From contig NZ_JAAVTK010000011.1 of the NCBI RefSeq assembly GCF_012275535.1, positions 62,001 to 126,000 on the forward strand: 64,000 nucleotides of DNA, read 5' to 3'. The notes beneath the pieces are model-generated. The model saw nothing but the letters and a program-made list of their open reading frames with translations, made no database searches and had not been told where the DNA came from. Positions 41,147 through 50,820 of the stretch are shown piece by piece; within the stretch, counting starts at the first letter, position 1, and each line of letters opens with the position of its first letter. The position numbers were made by a program, and so were the translations under genes. The DNA comes from Hymenobacter artigasi (lineage in GTDB: Bacteria > Bacteroidota > Bacteroidia > Cytophagales > Hymenobacteraceae).

Positions 41147-42181
41147 TTACCGGCCAAACTCCAGCACCCGGAACGTGCCGGGTACAATGCTGGGCCGGGG
41201 GCGCGGGTTCTCGGTGGTGGGGGCCGGCGTGGAGCCGTAATCGGCCGTCACGGTATAGATGTGGCCGGTTTTCGGGTCGATGCTCATGGTGCGGGCCCCG
41301 CGCGCGGTGGGCACGCTGCCCACTACCGCGTACTTGCCGGGCGCATCCTCGTGCAGGACCGTGAAGGTGCCCGAGCCGTTGGAGGTGATGATGTTGCGGG
41401 TGGCGGGGTCGAAGCCCGCGCCGTCGGTGCCCTTGGCGGTGGGCAGCACGGCGATTTGCTTGCCGGTTTTGCTGTCCGTTACCACCAGCTTCTCGTTGGC
41501 ACAGCCGCTGAAGAGGCGGTTGGTTTTGGCGTCGTAGGCCAGGCCGGTGGGCTCTTCGCCGGGGGCCAGCGGGTAGTGGTGGCGCACGGCCAGGGTTTTG
41601 GCGTCGAAGGCCACGATTTCGCTTTTGTTCTCGATGTTGACGAAGATGGTGCCGTGGCCGTCGCTCACACCTTCTTCCACGTCGCCGCCCAGCTCGGCGG
41701 TGCCCACGATGGCTCCGGTTTTGGCGTCGAGCACGGTGCTTTTGCCGCCATCGTTGCTGAAAATGAATATCCGCTTCGAGTAGGCATCATACAGCAGCGC
41801 ATCGGGCTTGGGACCGGTGGGAATGGGCGCGCCGATGGGCTTCAGGGTCTTCACATCGAACACCACGCAGGTGTTGTTGCGGCCGCAGGTAATGTAGCCG
41901 CGATTGGTGCCCGGCACCACCTCAATGCCATGCACGCCGGGCGTATCCATAATGGTGCCGATGAGCTTGCGGGTCTTCAAGTCGACCACCTCCACCCGCG
42001 TGCCATGCGACACGTAGAGGCGCTCGCCGGCGGGGTCCACTTTGAGATAGTCCCAGCCGCCCTCGCCACCAATGCTGATGGTATTGAGCAGATGGTAGGG
42101 CGCGGCGGGGGCGGTTTGGGCGTGGGCGGCGGGGCCGAAAAAGGCCAAGGCCAGGGGCGCGGCCAGCAACAGGTTTTTCAC
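41147..42181 (-). CDS. YncE-like beta-propeller protein (exported)
   Basis: 344 residues from a GTG start at 42181 that opens a signal peptide (KNLLLAAPLALAFFGPAAHA). The body is built of about seven repeats of the YVTN/NHL type, such as RLYVSHGTRVEVVDLKTRKLIGTI, GYITCGRNNTCVVFDVKTLKPIG and KLVVTDSKTGKQIAVLPT. Propellers of this kind are periplasmic binding or scaffold proteins with no fixed enzyme activity. No ATG with an export signal is found in the frame, so the GTG start is preferred. Confidence 0.85.
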   Translation of the reverse strand: MKNLLLAAPLALAFFGPAAHAQTAPAAPYHLLNTISIGGEGGWDYLKVDPAGERLYVSHGTRVEVVDLKTRKLIGTIMDTPGVHGIEVVPGTNRGYITCGRNNTCVVFDVKTLKPIGAPIPTGPKPDALLYDAYSKRIFIFSNDGGKSTVLDAKTGAIVGTAELGGDVEEGVSDGHGTIFVNIENKSEIVAFDAKTLAVRHHYPLAPGEEPTGLAYDAKTNRLFSGCANEKLVVTDSKTGKQIAVLPTAKGTDGAGFDPATRNIITSNGSGTFTVLHEDAPGKYAVVGSVPTARGARTMSIDPKTGHIYTVTADYGSTPAPTTENPRPRPSIVPGTFRVLEFGR

Positions 42182-42349
42182 GGGGGAAGGGCTTAGAATG
42201 AAACCGATGCCGCGAAGGTCGCCGCCGATTCTGTAGCTGGGCTGAAGTGCGTGGCCGCAACCGTAGTTCAACGGTCGGACCGAGTTAGGTGAGCGCCTCA
42301 ACCCGCCGCAATTGCAGATATTACCGGCCCCATCAACCCAACTTTGCCC

Positions 42350-42739
42350 ATGCTGCCCCTGCTTGGCCTGCACCACGTCGCCGTTATCTGTTCCGATTAC
42401 GCGGCCTCGAAACGCTTCTACACCGAAATTCTCGGGCTCGAAATCGTGGCCGAAACCTACCGGGCGGCGCGCGACTCGCACAAGCTGGATTTAGCCATCG
42501 GCGGTCAGTATGTGCTGGAGTTGTTTTCCTTCCCCGCCCCGCCGCCCCGCCCCAGCTACCCCGAAGCCGCCGGCCTGCGCCACCTCGCCTTCGCCGTGCC
42601 CGACGTGGCCGCCGCCATCCGCCACCTGGCGGCGCACGGGGTGCCCTGCGAGCCGGTGCGCGTGGATGAGCTCACCGGCCGCCGGTTTACGTTTTTTTCG
42701 GACCCCGACGGCCTGCCGCTGGAGTTTTACGAGGGCTAG
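42350..42739 (+). CDS. VOC family protein (YaeR / glyoxalase I-like)
   Basis: 129 residues, one vicinal-oxygen-chelate unit with two beta-alpha modules. LLGLHHVAVICSDYAASKRFYTEILGLEIV has the first metal His, GLRHLAFAVPDVAAAI the second, and FFSDPDGLPLEFYEG the final Glu, the metal set of glyoxalase-type proteins closest to YaeR. Reaction unknown. AACTTTGC ends 4 bases before the ATG, again suggesting a very short leader. Confidence 0.87.
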   Translation: MLPLLGLHHVAVICSDYAASKRFYTEILGLEIVAETYRAARDSHKLDLAIGGQYVLELFSFPAPPPRPSYPEAAGLRHLAFAVPDVAAAIRHLAAHGVPCEPVRVDELTGRRFTFFSDPDGLPLEFYEG

Positions 42740-42831
42740 CTTCGACTCGTCGCGGCGCGTTTCCACCCAGTTCAGCATAACCGTGGCCGCTGGGGGCGCG
42801 TAGCGGAACATTCCACCGCTTCTCGTCTCCA

Positions 42832-44196
42832 ATGCCCGACCACCCGCTTGCCGCCCGCTTCACGGTGGCCCACCCCGAATGGGCGGCCCACGCCACCATC
42901 TACGAAGTCAACGTTCGCAATTTCACGCCCGAAGGCACTTTTCGGTCCTTTGAAACCCACCTGCCGCGCCTGCAAAAAATGGGCATCGGCATTGTGTGGC
43001 TGATGCCGGTGCACCCCATCGGCGAGGTCGGACGCAAGGGCGCGCTGGGCTCGCCATATGCCGTGCGCGACTACTTCGCTGTGAGCCCGGAGTTTGGCAC
43101 GCTCGACGACCTGCGCCACCTGGTACAGACGGCCCACGCGCTGGGAATGAAGGTGCTACTCGACTGGGTGGCCAACCACACCAGCCGCGACAATGCCCTC
43201 ATCAGCACGCATCCCGACTGGTACCAGCACGACGCCGCCGGCCAGCTGGTGCCGCCCGTGCCCGACTGGACCGACGTGGTAGCCCTCGACTACACCAACC
43301 GCGCCATGCGCCGCTACATGACCGAGGCCCTGGCCTGGTGGATTCGGGAAACCGACATCGACGGCTACCGCTGCGATGTGGCCGGCCTGGTACCCACCGA
43401 TTTCTGGGACGAGGCCCGGCCCGTGCTCGATGCCATCAAGCCCGTATTCATGCTGGCTGAGTGGGACGAGCTCTACCCCTCGGGCGGGCTGAGCTGGGAG
43501 GAATTCGACTCCGATACGCGGCTGCTCGAAAAAGCCTTTGACATGACTTTCGGACTGCGACTGCACTACCTGCTCGACCGCATTGCCGAGGGCCACGCCA
43601 CCCTGGCCGAAATTGATACGTACCTGGCCGCCGAGCGCGAGAAATATCCGCCCAGGGTGTACCTCATGCACTTCACCAGCAACCACGACGTGAACAGCTG
43701 GGACGGCACCGAGTACGAGCGCCTGGGGCCGCTGGCGCAGCCCTTCGCCGTGCTCACCGCCCTGCTGCCGGGCATGCCCATGCTGTATTCGGGCCAGGAA
43801 GCAGGCCTGAACCGCCGGCTGGAGTTCTTCGACCGCGATACCATCGAGTGGGGAGATTTCCCGCTCCAGGACTTCTACACGCGCCTGTTTCAGCTCAGGA
43901 AAACCCATGCGGCCCTGGCCAACGGCGACCCCACCAGCCAGCTCCGCCGCCTGCCCGGCCCAGCCGATACTTACGCCTTCACCCGCTCCAAAGCCGGCGC
44001 GGCCGTGCTCTGCGCTGTGAACATTGCCGCCGAGGCCCGGGCGGTGCCCGCCGTGGCCGGCCAGTGGCGGGATTTATTCAGCCATGAAGCCATGATGCTG
44101 AGCCCCGGCCAGCCGCTTGTAGTGCCGGCGCACGGGTGGCGGGTGTTGGTGGCTGAGCCCGCTGCCAGCCAACCTTCGCCGTTGATTATCGGTTAG
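42832..44196 (+). CDS. Cytoplasmic GH13 alpha-amylase family enzyme
   Basis: 454 residues, no signal peptide. Barrel motifs are: LDWVANHTSRD (region I), DIDGYRCDVAGL with nucleophile Asp (region II), FMLAEWDE with acid Glu (region III) and FTSNHDVNSW with the third Asp (region IV). The N terminus starts directly with IYEVNVRNFTPEGTF, so there is no N-terminal CBM48 or cyclomaltodextrinase domain. Probably hydrolyses imported maltodextrins; exact product not readable. Starts 92 bases after the VOC gene. Confidence 0.92.
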   Translation: MPDHPLAARFTVAHPEWAAHATIYEVNVRNFTPEGTFRSFETHLPRLQKMGIGIVWLMPVHPIGEVGRKGALGSPYAVRDYFAVSPEFGTLDDLRHLVQTAHALGMKVLLDWVANHTSRDNALISTHPDWYQHDAAGQLVPPVPDWTDVVALDYTNRAMRRYMTEALAWWIRETDIDGYRCDVAGLVPTDFWDEARPVLDAIKPVFMLAEWDELYPSGGLSWEEFDSDTRLLEKAFDMTFGLRLHYLLDRIAEGHATLAEIDTYLAAEREKYPPRVYLMHFTSNHDVNSWDGTEYERLGPLAQPFAVLTALLPGMPMLYSGQEAGLNRRLEFFDRDTIEWGDFPLQDFYTRLFQLRKTHAALANGDPTSQLRRLPGPADTYAFTRSKAGAAVLCAVNIAAEARAVPAVAGQWRDLFSHEAMMLSPGQPLVVPAHGWRVLVAEPAASQPSPLIIG

Positions 44197-44226
44197 CAAA
44201 GCTCGTCTTTCACAATAATATCTCCT

Positions 44227-45192
44227 ATGCAAACCCGTGAACTCGGCCGCTCCGGCCTCCAAATTTCGCCCCTCATGCTGGGCAGCAACGTCTTCGGCTG
44301 GACTATTGACGAGGCCACTTCCTTCGCCGTGCTCGATGCTTTCGTGGCCAACGGCGGCAATGCCATCGACACGGCCGACGCTTATTCCGTGTGGGTGCCC
44401 GGCCACGTCGGCGGCGAGTCCGAAACCATCATCGGCAAGTGGCTGCGGCAGCGCGGCCGGCGCGATGATGTCATCATCGCCACCAAAGTGGGCTGGGAGG
44501 TGAATGCCGACAACAAAGGCCTGAAGAAGGACTACATCCTGCGCGCCGTGGAAGGCTCGCTCCAGCGCCTGCAAACCGATTACATCGACCTGTACCAGTC
44601 GCACAAGGACGACCCGACCACACCCGTGGAGGAAACCCTCGAAGCCTACGCCCAGCTGGTGAAGGAGGGCAAGGTGCGCGTTATCGGCGCATCCAACTTC
44701 ACCGCCGCCCGCCTGCAGGAATCGCTGGACGCGAGTGCCAAACACGGCTTCCCGCGCTACGAGACGTTGCAAAACCTCTACAACCTGTACGACCGGGCCG
44801 ATTTCGAGCAGAATCTGGCCCCGCTCCTACTGCAGGAAAACATCGGCGCGATTCCTTACTACGGCCTTGCCGCCGGCTTCCTCACCGGCAAGTACCGCGA
44901 CCAGGCCGACCTGCAAAAGAGCCAGCGCGGGGCCGGCGTGGGCCAGAAATATCTCAACGACAAGGGCCTGGCCCTGCTCACCGCCCTCGATGCCGTGGCC
45001 GACCGCCAACAGGCCACCCTCGCCCAGGTGGCGCTGGCCTGGCTGATGCAGGCCCCGGCCGTGACGGCGCCCATCGCCAGCGCCACCAGCGTGGGCCAGG
45101 TCACGGAGCTGCTCGAAGCCACCGAGCTGCGCCTCACGGCCGAAGATTTGGAAACGCTGGAAACGGCGCAGGCGGTGCCGGCAGCAAAGTAG
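44227..45192 (+). CDS. Aldo/keto reductase
   Basis: 321-residue NADPH-dependent oxidoreductase of the YajO/Tas-like group. The catalytic tetrad is visible: Asp and Tyr in AIDTADAYSVW, Lys in IIATKVGW and His in LYQSHKDD. The C-terminal cofactor segment (ALAWLMQAPAVTAPIASATSVGQV) is present. It starts 30 bases after the GH13 gene on the same strand, so the two may share a transcript. Substrate unknown. Confidence 0.92.
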   Translation: MQTRELGRSGLQISPLMLGSNVFGWTIDEATSFAVLDAFVANGGNAIDTADAYSVWVPGHVGGESETIIGKWLRQRGRRDDVIIATKVGWEVNADNKGLKKDYILRAVEGSLQRLQTDYIDLYQSHKDDPTTPVEETLEAYAQLVKEGKVRVIGASNFTAARLQESLDASAKHGFPRYETLQNLYNLYDRADFEQNLAPLLLQENIGAIPYYGLAAGFLTGKYRDQADLQKSQRGAGVGQKYLNDKGLALLTALDAVADRQQATLAQVALAWLMQAPAVTAPIASATSVGQVTELLEATELRLTAEDLETLETAQAVPAAK

Positions 45193-45223
45193 GTTGACAT
45201 AAGCGCCTGTTGTACGGCTCAAT

Positions 45224-45332
45224 AGAACGTCATGCCGAGCGCAGCCGAGGCATCTCGCGGGTGGTAGTAATCCAATCGATTGGGTTTACTATTGCACGCG
45301 AGATGCCTCGGCTGCGCTCGGCATGACGTTCT
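45224..45332. repeat. Palindromic intergenic repeat, family 1 copy 4
   Basis: AGAACGTCATGCCGAGCGCA arm with near-perfect complement; centre AATCCAATCGATTGGGTTTA nearly identical to copy 1. Located between two co-directional genes. Confidence 0.9.
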
Positions 45333-45437
45333 TTTTTGTTCTCCCTAATTCCATTTCCTAACCTAGGTTAAGCCCTGACCGGCCCAACTTGCACCCCTCC
45401 TACCCCCATACCCTCCCACCCTCATACCCTGGAAAAC

Positions 45438-46466
45438 ATGCCCCTCTCCAACACCCGCGTCAAACTCGCCTCGCGCCCCGTGGGGCTGCCGCAGCCGGCC
45501 AATTTCGATATTGAAACCATCGATGTGCCCGCGCTGGAAGACGTCCAGGTACTGGTCAAAATCAGCTTTATTTCCCTCGACCCCGCCATGCGCGGCTGGA
45601 TGAACGAGGGCCGCAGCTACATCAAGCCCATTGCTATTGGCGACGTGTTTCGGGCCGGCGTGGCCGGGCAGGTAGCCGAGTCGAAGAACCCCGCCTTCGC
45701 GGTGGGCGACTACGTGACCGGCAATCTCGGGGTGCAGCAGTACGCCGTGGTGGGAGCCGGGGCCACCGACCCGCGCAGCCCCGACTACCTCGTGAAAGTT
45801 GACCCCGGCATAGTGCCCCTCGAAGCCTATCTGGCCACCCTCGGCATGCCGGGTATGACGGCCTACTTCGGCCTGCTCGACACCGGCCAGCCCAAGGCGG
45901 GCGAAACCGTGGTGGTATCCGGCGCGGCCGGGGCCGTGGGCAGCGTGGTGGGCCAGATTGCCAGGCTCAAAGGCTGCCGCGTAGTCGGCATTGCCGGTGA
46001 CCAGGAAAAGTGCGACTACTGCGTGCAGACGCTCGGCTTCGATGCCTGCATCAACTACAAAACCGACAACGTGCGCCAGGCCCTGCGCGCCGCCGCCCCG
46101 CAAGGAATCGACGTGTATTTCGACAACGTGGGGGGCGAAATTCTGGACCTCGTGCTGGAGCAAATCCGGCTGAAGGCGCGCATCATCATCTGCGGGGCCA
46201 TCTCGCAATACAACAGCACCACCGGCGTACGTGGCCCCGCCAACTACCTCTCGCTGCTGATGAACCGCGCCCGCATGGAAGGCATTGTGGTGTTCGACAA
46301 CGCCGCCAACTACGGCCTCGCCGCCCGCGAAATGGCCGGCTGGATTAAAGAAGGAAAGCTGCACTCGCCCAAAATCCAGGTTGAGCACGGCGTCGAAAAT
46401 TTCCTCCCGGCGCTGCTGAAGCTGTTCTCGGGCGAGAATTTCGGCAAGCTGGTACTGGTGCCGTAG
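45438..46466 (+). CDS. NADP-dependent oxidoreductase (zinc-free MDR family, prostaglandin reductase / CurA type)
   Basis: 342 residues. The N-terminal GroES-like part begins VKLASRPVGLPQPANFDIE and contains ISLDPAMRGWMNEGRSY; the Rossmann half has VVVSGAAGAVGSVVGQIARLKGCRVVGIAG (AxxGxxG) and FDNVGGEILDLVL. These are the marks of the zinc-independent alkenal/one reductases acting on alpha,beta-unsaturated ketones. Followed by a 50-bp perfect palindrome. Confidence 0.92.
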   Translation: MPLSNTRVKLASRPVGLPQPANFDIETIDVPALEDVQVLVKISFISLDPAMRGWMNEGRSYIKPIAIGDVFRAGVAGQVAESKNPAFAVGDYVTGNLGVQQYAVVGAGATDPRSPDYLVKVDPGIVPLEAYLATLGMPGMTAYFGLLDTGQPKAGETVVVSGAAGAVGSVVGQIARLKGCRVVGIAGDQEKCDYCVQTLGFDACINYKTDNVRQALRAAAPQGIDVYFDNVGGEILDLVLEQIRLKARIIICGAISQYNSTTGVRGPANYLSLLMNRARMEGIVVFDNAANYGLAAREMAGWIKEGKLHSPKIQVEHGVENFLPALLKLFSGENFGKLVLVP

Positions 46467-46510
46467 GGGCGTTAGGCTAAAAGCCTGAGCGTCATGCGCA
46501 CGTATTTAAT

Positions 46511-46560
46511 AAACGCCAAAAAGCCCCGTCAGCAGCTGCTGACGGGGCTTTTTGGCGTTT
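46511..46560. terminator. 50-bp perfect palindrome, bidirectional terminator
   Basis: Two exactly complementary 25-base arms (AAACGCCAAAAAGCCCCGTC ... ) meet without a loop between two convergent genes. The GC core GCCCCGTCAGCAG with A-run/T-run edges is right for a terminator in both directions. Confidence 0.85.
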
Positions 46561-46572
46561 GGTAACTCCGAA

Positions 46573-49500
46573 CTACTCGCGCACGAAGCGGCGCGTAGCC
46601 GTGCCGTCGGCCGAGGTAGCGCGCAGCAGATACACTCCGCTGGGCAGGGCGCTCAGGTCGATGGGCTGCTGAGCGGCCGCGGTGGCGGGCAGCACGGCGC
46701 GGTACACCACCTGCCCTACGGCGTTAAGCACCGTGAGCTGCGTCGGCTGGTGGGTGCCGCTCAGCTCGATGGTCAGTTTGCCGTCGGGCGTGGGGTTGGG
46801 GTACACTTGCAGCGCAGCGGCGGCCAGTTGCCGGGCCGTGGCCGTGACCACGAGCGCAACCGACGGCAGCGAGGTGCAGCCCTGCGCCGAGGTGGTGGTA
46901 ACGGTATAGGAACCCAGCTGGGCCGTCGAATTCACCACATAGGTAAGGCCGGTGGCTCCGGCAATGGCCACGCCATTGAAGTAGAACTGGTTGCCGGTGG
47001 CCGCGCTGCTGGTGAGCGTGGTGGTGGGGCCGTTGTACTGAGCCGTGAGCGTTGGGCGCGTGGGCAGCGGGTTGATGGTCAGCGTGGCCGTGGACGTGGC
47101 CCCGCCACAGGCTCCGGCGCTGCTCACCGTGTTGGTCACGGTGTAGGTGCCGGGCGTGCTGGCCGCCAGGTTGATGGCCCCCGTGCCGGCATTCAGGCTC
47201 AGGCCGGTAGTAGCGGAGAACGTGCCGGCGCTGGCCCCGGTGGCAAGCGCCGGAGTAGCAGTGCCAGTGGCGCACAGCGAGGCGCTGGCGTAGCTAAAGG
47301 CCGCCGAGGCCGGGGCCGAAATCGTGATGGTGGCCGTGCTGCTGCTGGGGCAGCTGCCACCCACGCTGTACGTCACGATGTAGGTACCGGGCGTGGAGCT
47401 GGCCGGGTCAATGGTGCCCGTGCCGGCGTTCAGGCTCAGGCCGGCCGTCGAAGCAAAGGTGCCGCCCGTGGTGCCCGCGATGCTGGGCGTGGCGGTAGCG
47501 CTGCTAAGGCAATAGCCGGTGGCTGCGTAGCTAAACGTGGCCGAGGTAGCCGGGTTCACCGTCACGGCCGTGGCGGGCGAGGTGGCGGCGCAGCCGCTGC
47601 CGCTGGAGACAACCACGGCGTAGCTGCCGGCCGCGCTGGCCGAATACGTAGCCGTAGTGGCCCCGGCAATGGGCTGGCCATTGAGCAGGAACTGATACGT
47701 AGCCCCGGCCCCGCCGCCGCCAGCCGTGAGCAGCACCGCGCTGCCCTGGCAGATGGCCGTTGGGCCGCCGGCTACAAGTGTAGCCACCGGCGCGGCGCTG
47801 ATGGTAATCGGGGCCGTAGCCGTGGTGGCCGCGCACGAGCCCGACGCCGGAATGGTGTTGGTGACGGTGTAGGTGCCCGCTTGGCTGGCCGCCAGATTCA
47901 CCACGCCGGAAGCCGGGTTCAGGCTCAGGCCGGTGGTGGAGGAGAACGTACCGGCACTGGCTCCGCCGCTAAATACCGGGGCTACGTTGCCCTGCGCCGC
48001 CGCGCAGTAGCTGGTGACGGGGTAGCTGAATGCCGCCGCCGGGGCCGTGGTGATGGTGACCGCAGTGGTGGCCACCGCCGTGCAGGTGCTGCCCACGGTG
48101 TAGGTTACGGTGTAGGTGCCGGCCGTGCTGGAAGCGGGGTCAATTGCCCCGGTGGTCGTGTTCAGGCTCAGGCCGGCGGGGGCCGCAAACGTGCCGCCCG
48201 AGGTACCCGCAAGCGTGGGCGAGGCGCTGCCGCCGCTAGCGCAGAACGTGGACGAGGCGTAGGCAAATGCCGCGCTCGGGGCCGCGTTGATGGTGATGCT
48301 GGCCGTGGCCGTGCCCGGGCAGGGGCTGCCCGCCGAGTAGCTCACGGTGTAGGTGCCGGGCGCGCTGGCAGCCAGATTAATCGCGCCGGTGGCGGCGTTC
48401 AGGCTCAGGCCGGTGGTCGAAGCGTACGTACCGCCGGCGATGGAAACCGTCGGGCCGGGGTTGTTGCCGCCGTTCTGGCAGTAGCTCGTGGCGCCGTAGG
48501 CCAGCGTGGGCGTGGCCACGGGGTTCACCGTGAGGGTGGTGCCGGCCGAGGTGGCCGTGCAGTTGCCGGGATTGGTGATGACCACGCTGTAGGAGCCGCC
48601 CTGCGTGGCCGCATAAGTGGCCGAAACAGCCCCGGCAATAGCCTGGCCGTTCAGCAGAAATTGATACGTAGCCCCGGTACCGCCGCCGTTAGCCGTCAGC
48701 GTCACGCTATTGCCCTGGCAGAAGGTGGTGGAGCCGCTCACAGCCAATGCCGCCGCCGGCACCGCGCTGATGCTCACCTGCGTAGTAGCCGAGGCCGCCT
48801 GGCAGGCACCATTGGCAGATACGGTGTTGGTCACGGTGTAGGTACCGGGCTGGCTGGCCGCCAGGTTGATGGCCCCGGTGCTGGCGTTCAGGCTCAGGCC
48901 CGTGGGCAAAGCTGTGAAGGCACCCGCCGCCGCGCCGGCCACGAGCGTGGCCGTGGGGTTGGCTCCGCTGGCGCAGTAGGCCGCGCTGGCGTAGTTGAAG
49001 CCGGCCGCGCCGGGCGTGGCCACCGTTACCTGCTGGGTGCTGGTGCTGGGGCAGGGCCCGCCCACGCTGTAGGTCACGGCATAGGTGCCGGCCGTGCTGG
49101 CGGCCAGGTTAAGCTGGCCGGTGGCGGCGTTTATAGTCAATCCGCTGGGAGCAGTAAACGTGCCCCCGGCGTTGCCGCTGATGGTAGGCGTAGGGTTGGC
49201 GCTGCTCTGGCAGTACGACGACGCGTTGTAAGTGAAGGCGGCCGAAGTGGCCGGATTCACCGTCACGGCCACGGTGCTGGTGTTCGAGCAGCCGTTGCTG
49301 GAGGCGGTGAGGGTATAGGTAGTGGTGATGGCCGCGCCGGTCGCGTTGGTGAGCGAAACCGTGGTTTGGGCGGCGCTGGCATTGGCCAGGCCGGTGGCGG
49401 GGCTCCAGCTATAGGTGTAGCCGGCCACGGCCGCCGAGCCGCCCAAGGGGGCCGAGCCGCCCGAGCAGAACGTCTGGGCCGTGCCGGCATTCACCGTTAC

Positions 49501-50820
49501 CACCGGGTTCACCGTCACACGCACCGTGGAGCTGCCCACGCAGCCATTGGCCGAAACGGCCGTGAGGGTGTACACCGTAACGCGCGGGGCGGTGCCGGTG
49601 TTGGTGCCCGTGAGGGTGGGCTGCGCCGACGAGGGGCTGCTCAGGCCCGTGCTGGGCGACCAGCTGTAAGTAAGGCCGGCCACCGGCGCGGTGCCCAATT
49701 GGGCATTCTGCCCCGAGCACAACACCCGGTCGGGGCCGGCGCTGGGGGCGGGCAGCGGCTCCACGGTAATGGTCACGGTGGCCGTGGCCGAGCAGGTGCC
49801 ATTGTCGCCGGTGAGGGTGTAGGTAGTCGTGACGGCAGGCGAGGCGATGGGGTTGGCCACGCGGGGGTTGTTGAGGCCGGTGCTGGGGCTCCAAGTGTAG
49901 TTCTGTGCACCCGAGGCCGTGAGCGTGGTTGAGCTACCGGCGCAGATGGTCTGGCTCGGCGACACGGTGAGCGACGGCGTGGCACGCACCGTCACCGTGG
50001 TTTGAGAGGTGCTGGCGCAGCCGGCGGCGTTGGTTACCGTTACGGTGTAAATGGTCGAGGCCGTGGGCGTGGCCGTGGGGCTGGCCACGGTGGTGCTGCT
50101 CAGGCCGGCGGCCGGGCTCCACGAGTAGCTGGCACCACCGCTGGCATTCAGCGTAACGGACTGGCCGGCGCAGATGGCCACGGCCTGCGGCGTTACGCTG
50201 GCGTTGGGCAGTGCGTTCACGGTCACGCTCACCGATGAGGTGGCCGAGCAGCCGTTGGCGCTGGCCGTCACGGTGTAGGTGCCCGAGCGGTTCACGGCCA
50301 CGTTCGAGAGCGTGGGATTCTGCAGCAGCGAGGTGAAGCCGGACGGGCCGGTCCAGGAGTAGCTGGCCCCCGGCACGGTCGTAGCCGTGAGCAGCAGGTT
50401 GCCGCCCACGCACAAGGGCGAGTTGCTGCCCGCCGTCACGGTGCCAATGTTGGTGATGGTGAGGTCCTGGCCATTGTCCGGGCCGATGGTGGCCGGGCTG
50501 GAGGCCACTACCCGCACGCGGTAGCCCGAGCCCGTGACCACGCCCACCGGCAGCGCACCGTTGATGGTGCCGCCCGCCGTGCCCGACAGCGACCCAATAG
50601 CGACCGGCGCGGCAAAAGAGCCCGTTTCGTCCGAAAGCTGGGCCGTGAACACATTAGTCGGGTCGAGGCTGCCACTCACCGTGTAGCTCACGCGCACCAC
50701 GGCACTCTGGCAGAAGTTCGGCCCGTTCAGCACCGAAGTAGTGATGGTAGCCGCCTGGCCCGCGCGGGCCCCGATGATGCTGACCAGCAGCAGCAAGTAA
50801 AATAGTAAACGGTTTTTCAT
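46573..50820 (-). CDS. Large modular T9SS-secreted adhesin-like protein
   Basis: 1415 residues; signal peptide at the chosen Met (MKNRLLFYLLLLVSIIGARAG). After an N-terminal beta-domain of about 110 residues come five Ig/PKD-like modules with a CxGxxxxL opening and SWSP core (LCVGGN, ICAGQS, ICAGSS, LCSGQN, FCSGGS). Then come seven repeats of about 75 residues that open F.Y....YC and carry GLSLN..TGAINLAAS..GTYTVT.TV, interrupted by two Ig-like modules (FCQGNS and ICQGSA with ATYQFLLNGQ.IAGA). The C terminus is a type A sorting domain (LQVYPNPTPDGKLTIELSG ... LPSGVYLLRA). Conserved Cys pairs per repeat suggest disulfides. Likely surface-displayed, for adhesion or gliding; no catalytic motif seen. 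Confidence 0.88.
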   Translation of the reverse strand: MKNRLLFYLLLLVSIIGARAGQAATITTSVLNGPNFCQSAVVRVSYTVSGSLDPTNVFTAQLSDETGSFAAPVAIGSLSGTAGGTINGALPVGVVTGSGYRVRVVASSPATIGPDNGQDLTITNIGTVTAGSNSPLCVGGNLLLTATTVPGASYSWTGPSGFTSLLQNPTLSNVAVNRSGTYTVTASANGCSATSSVSVTVNALPNASVTPQAVAICAGQSVTLNASGGASYSWSPAAGLSSTTVASPTATPTASTIYTVTVTNAAGCASTSQTTVTVRATPSLTVSPSQTICAGSSTTLTASGAQNYTWSPSTGLNNPRVANPIASPAVTTTYTLTGDNGTCSATATVTITVEPLPAPSAGPDRVLCSGQNAQLGTAPVAGLTYSWSPSTGLSSPSSAQPTLTGTNTGTAPRVTVYTLTAVSANGCVGSSTVRVTVNPVVTVNAGTAQTFCSGGSAPLGGSAAVAGYTYSWSPATGLANASAAQTTVSLTNATGAAITTTYTLTASSNGCSNTSTVAVTVNPATSAAFTYNASSYCQSSANPTPTISGNAGGTFTAPSGLTINAATGQLNLAASTAGTYAVTYSVGGPCPSTSTQQVTVATPGAAGFNYASAAYCASGANPTATLVAGAAAGAFTALPTGLSLNASTGAINLAASQPGTYTVTNTVSANGACQAASATTQVSISAVPAAALAVSGSTTFCQGNSVTLTANGGGTGATYQFLLNGQAIAGAVSATYAATQGGSYSVVITNPGNCTATSAGTTLTVNPVATPTLAYGATSYCQNGGNNPGPTVSIAGGTYASTTGLSLNAATGAINLAASAPGTYTVSYSAGSPCPGTATASITINAAPSAAFAYASSTFCASGGSASPTLAGTSGGTFAAPAGLSLNTTTGAIDPASSTAGTYTVTYTVGSTCTAVATTAVTITTAPAAAFSYPVTSYCAAAQGNVAPVFSGGASAGTFSSTTGLSLNPASGVVNLAASQAGTYTVTNTIPASGSCAATTATAPITISAAPVATLVAGGPTAICQGSAVLLTAGGGGAGATYQFLLNGQPIAGATTATYSASAAGSYAVVVSSGSGCAATSPATAVTVNPATSATFSYAATGYCLSSATATPSIAGTTGGTFASTAGLSLNAGTGTIDPASSTPGTYIVTYSVGGSCPSSSTATITISAPASAAFSYASASLCATGTATPALATGASAGTFSATTGLSLNAGTGAINLAASTPGTYTVTNTVSSAGACGGATSTATLTINPLPTRPTLTAQYNGPTTTLTSSAATGNQFYFNGVAIAGATGLTYVVNSTAQLGSYTVTTTSAQGCTSLPSVALVVTATARQLAAAALQVYPNPTPDGKLTIELSGTHQPTQLTVLNAVGQVVYRAVLPATAAAQQPIDLSALPSGVYLLRATSADGTATRRFVRE

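Noticed and set aside
46552..49932. 1126-codon open frame antisense to the adhesin gene
   Set aside because: Gly/Arg/Ala-rich translation without domain features; it mirrors the repetitive G/C-rich codons of the real gene on the other strand.
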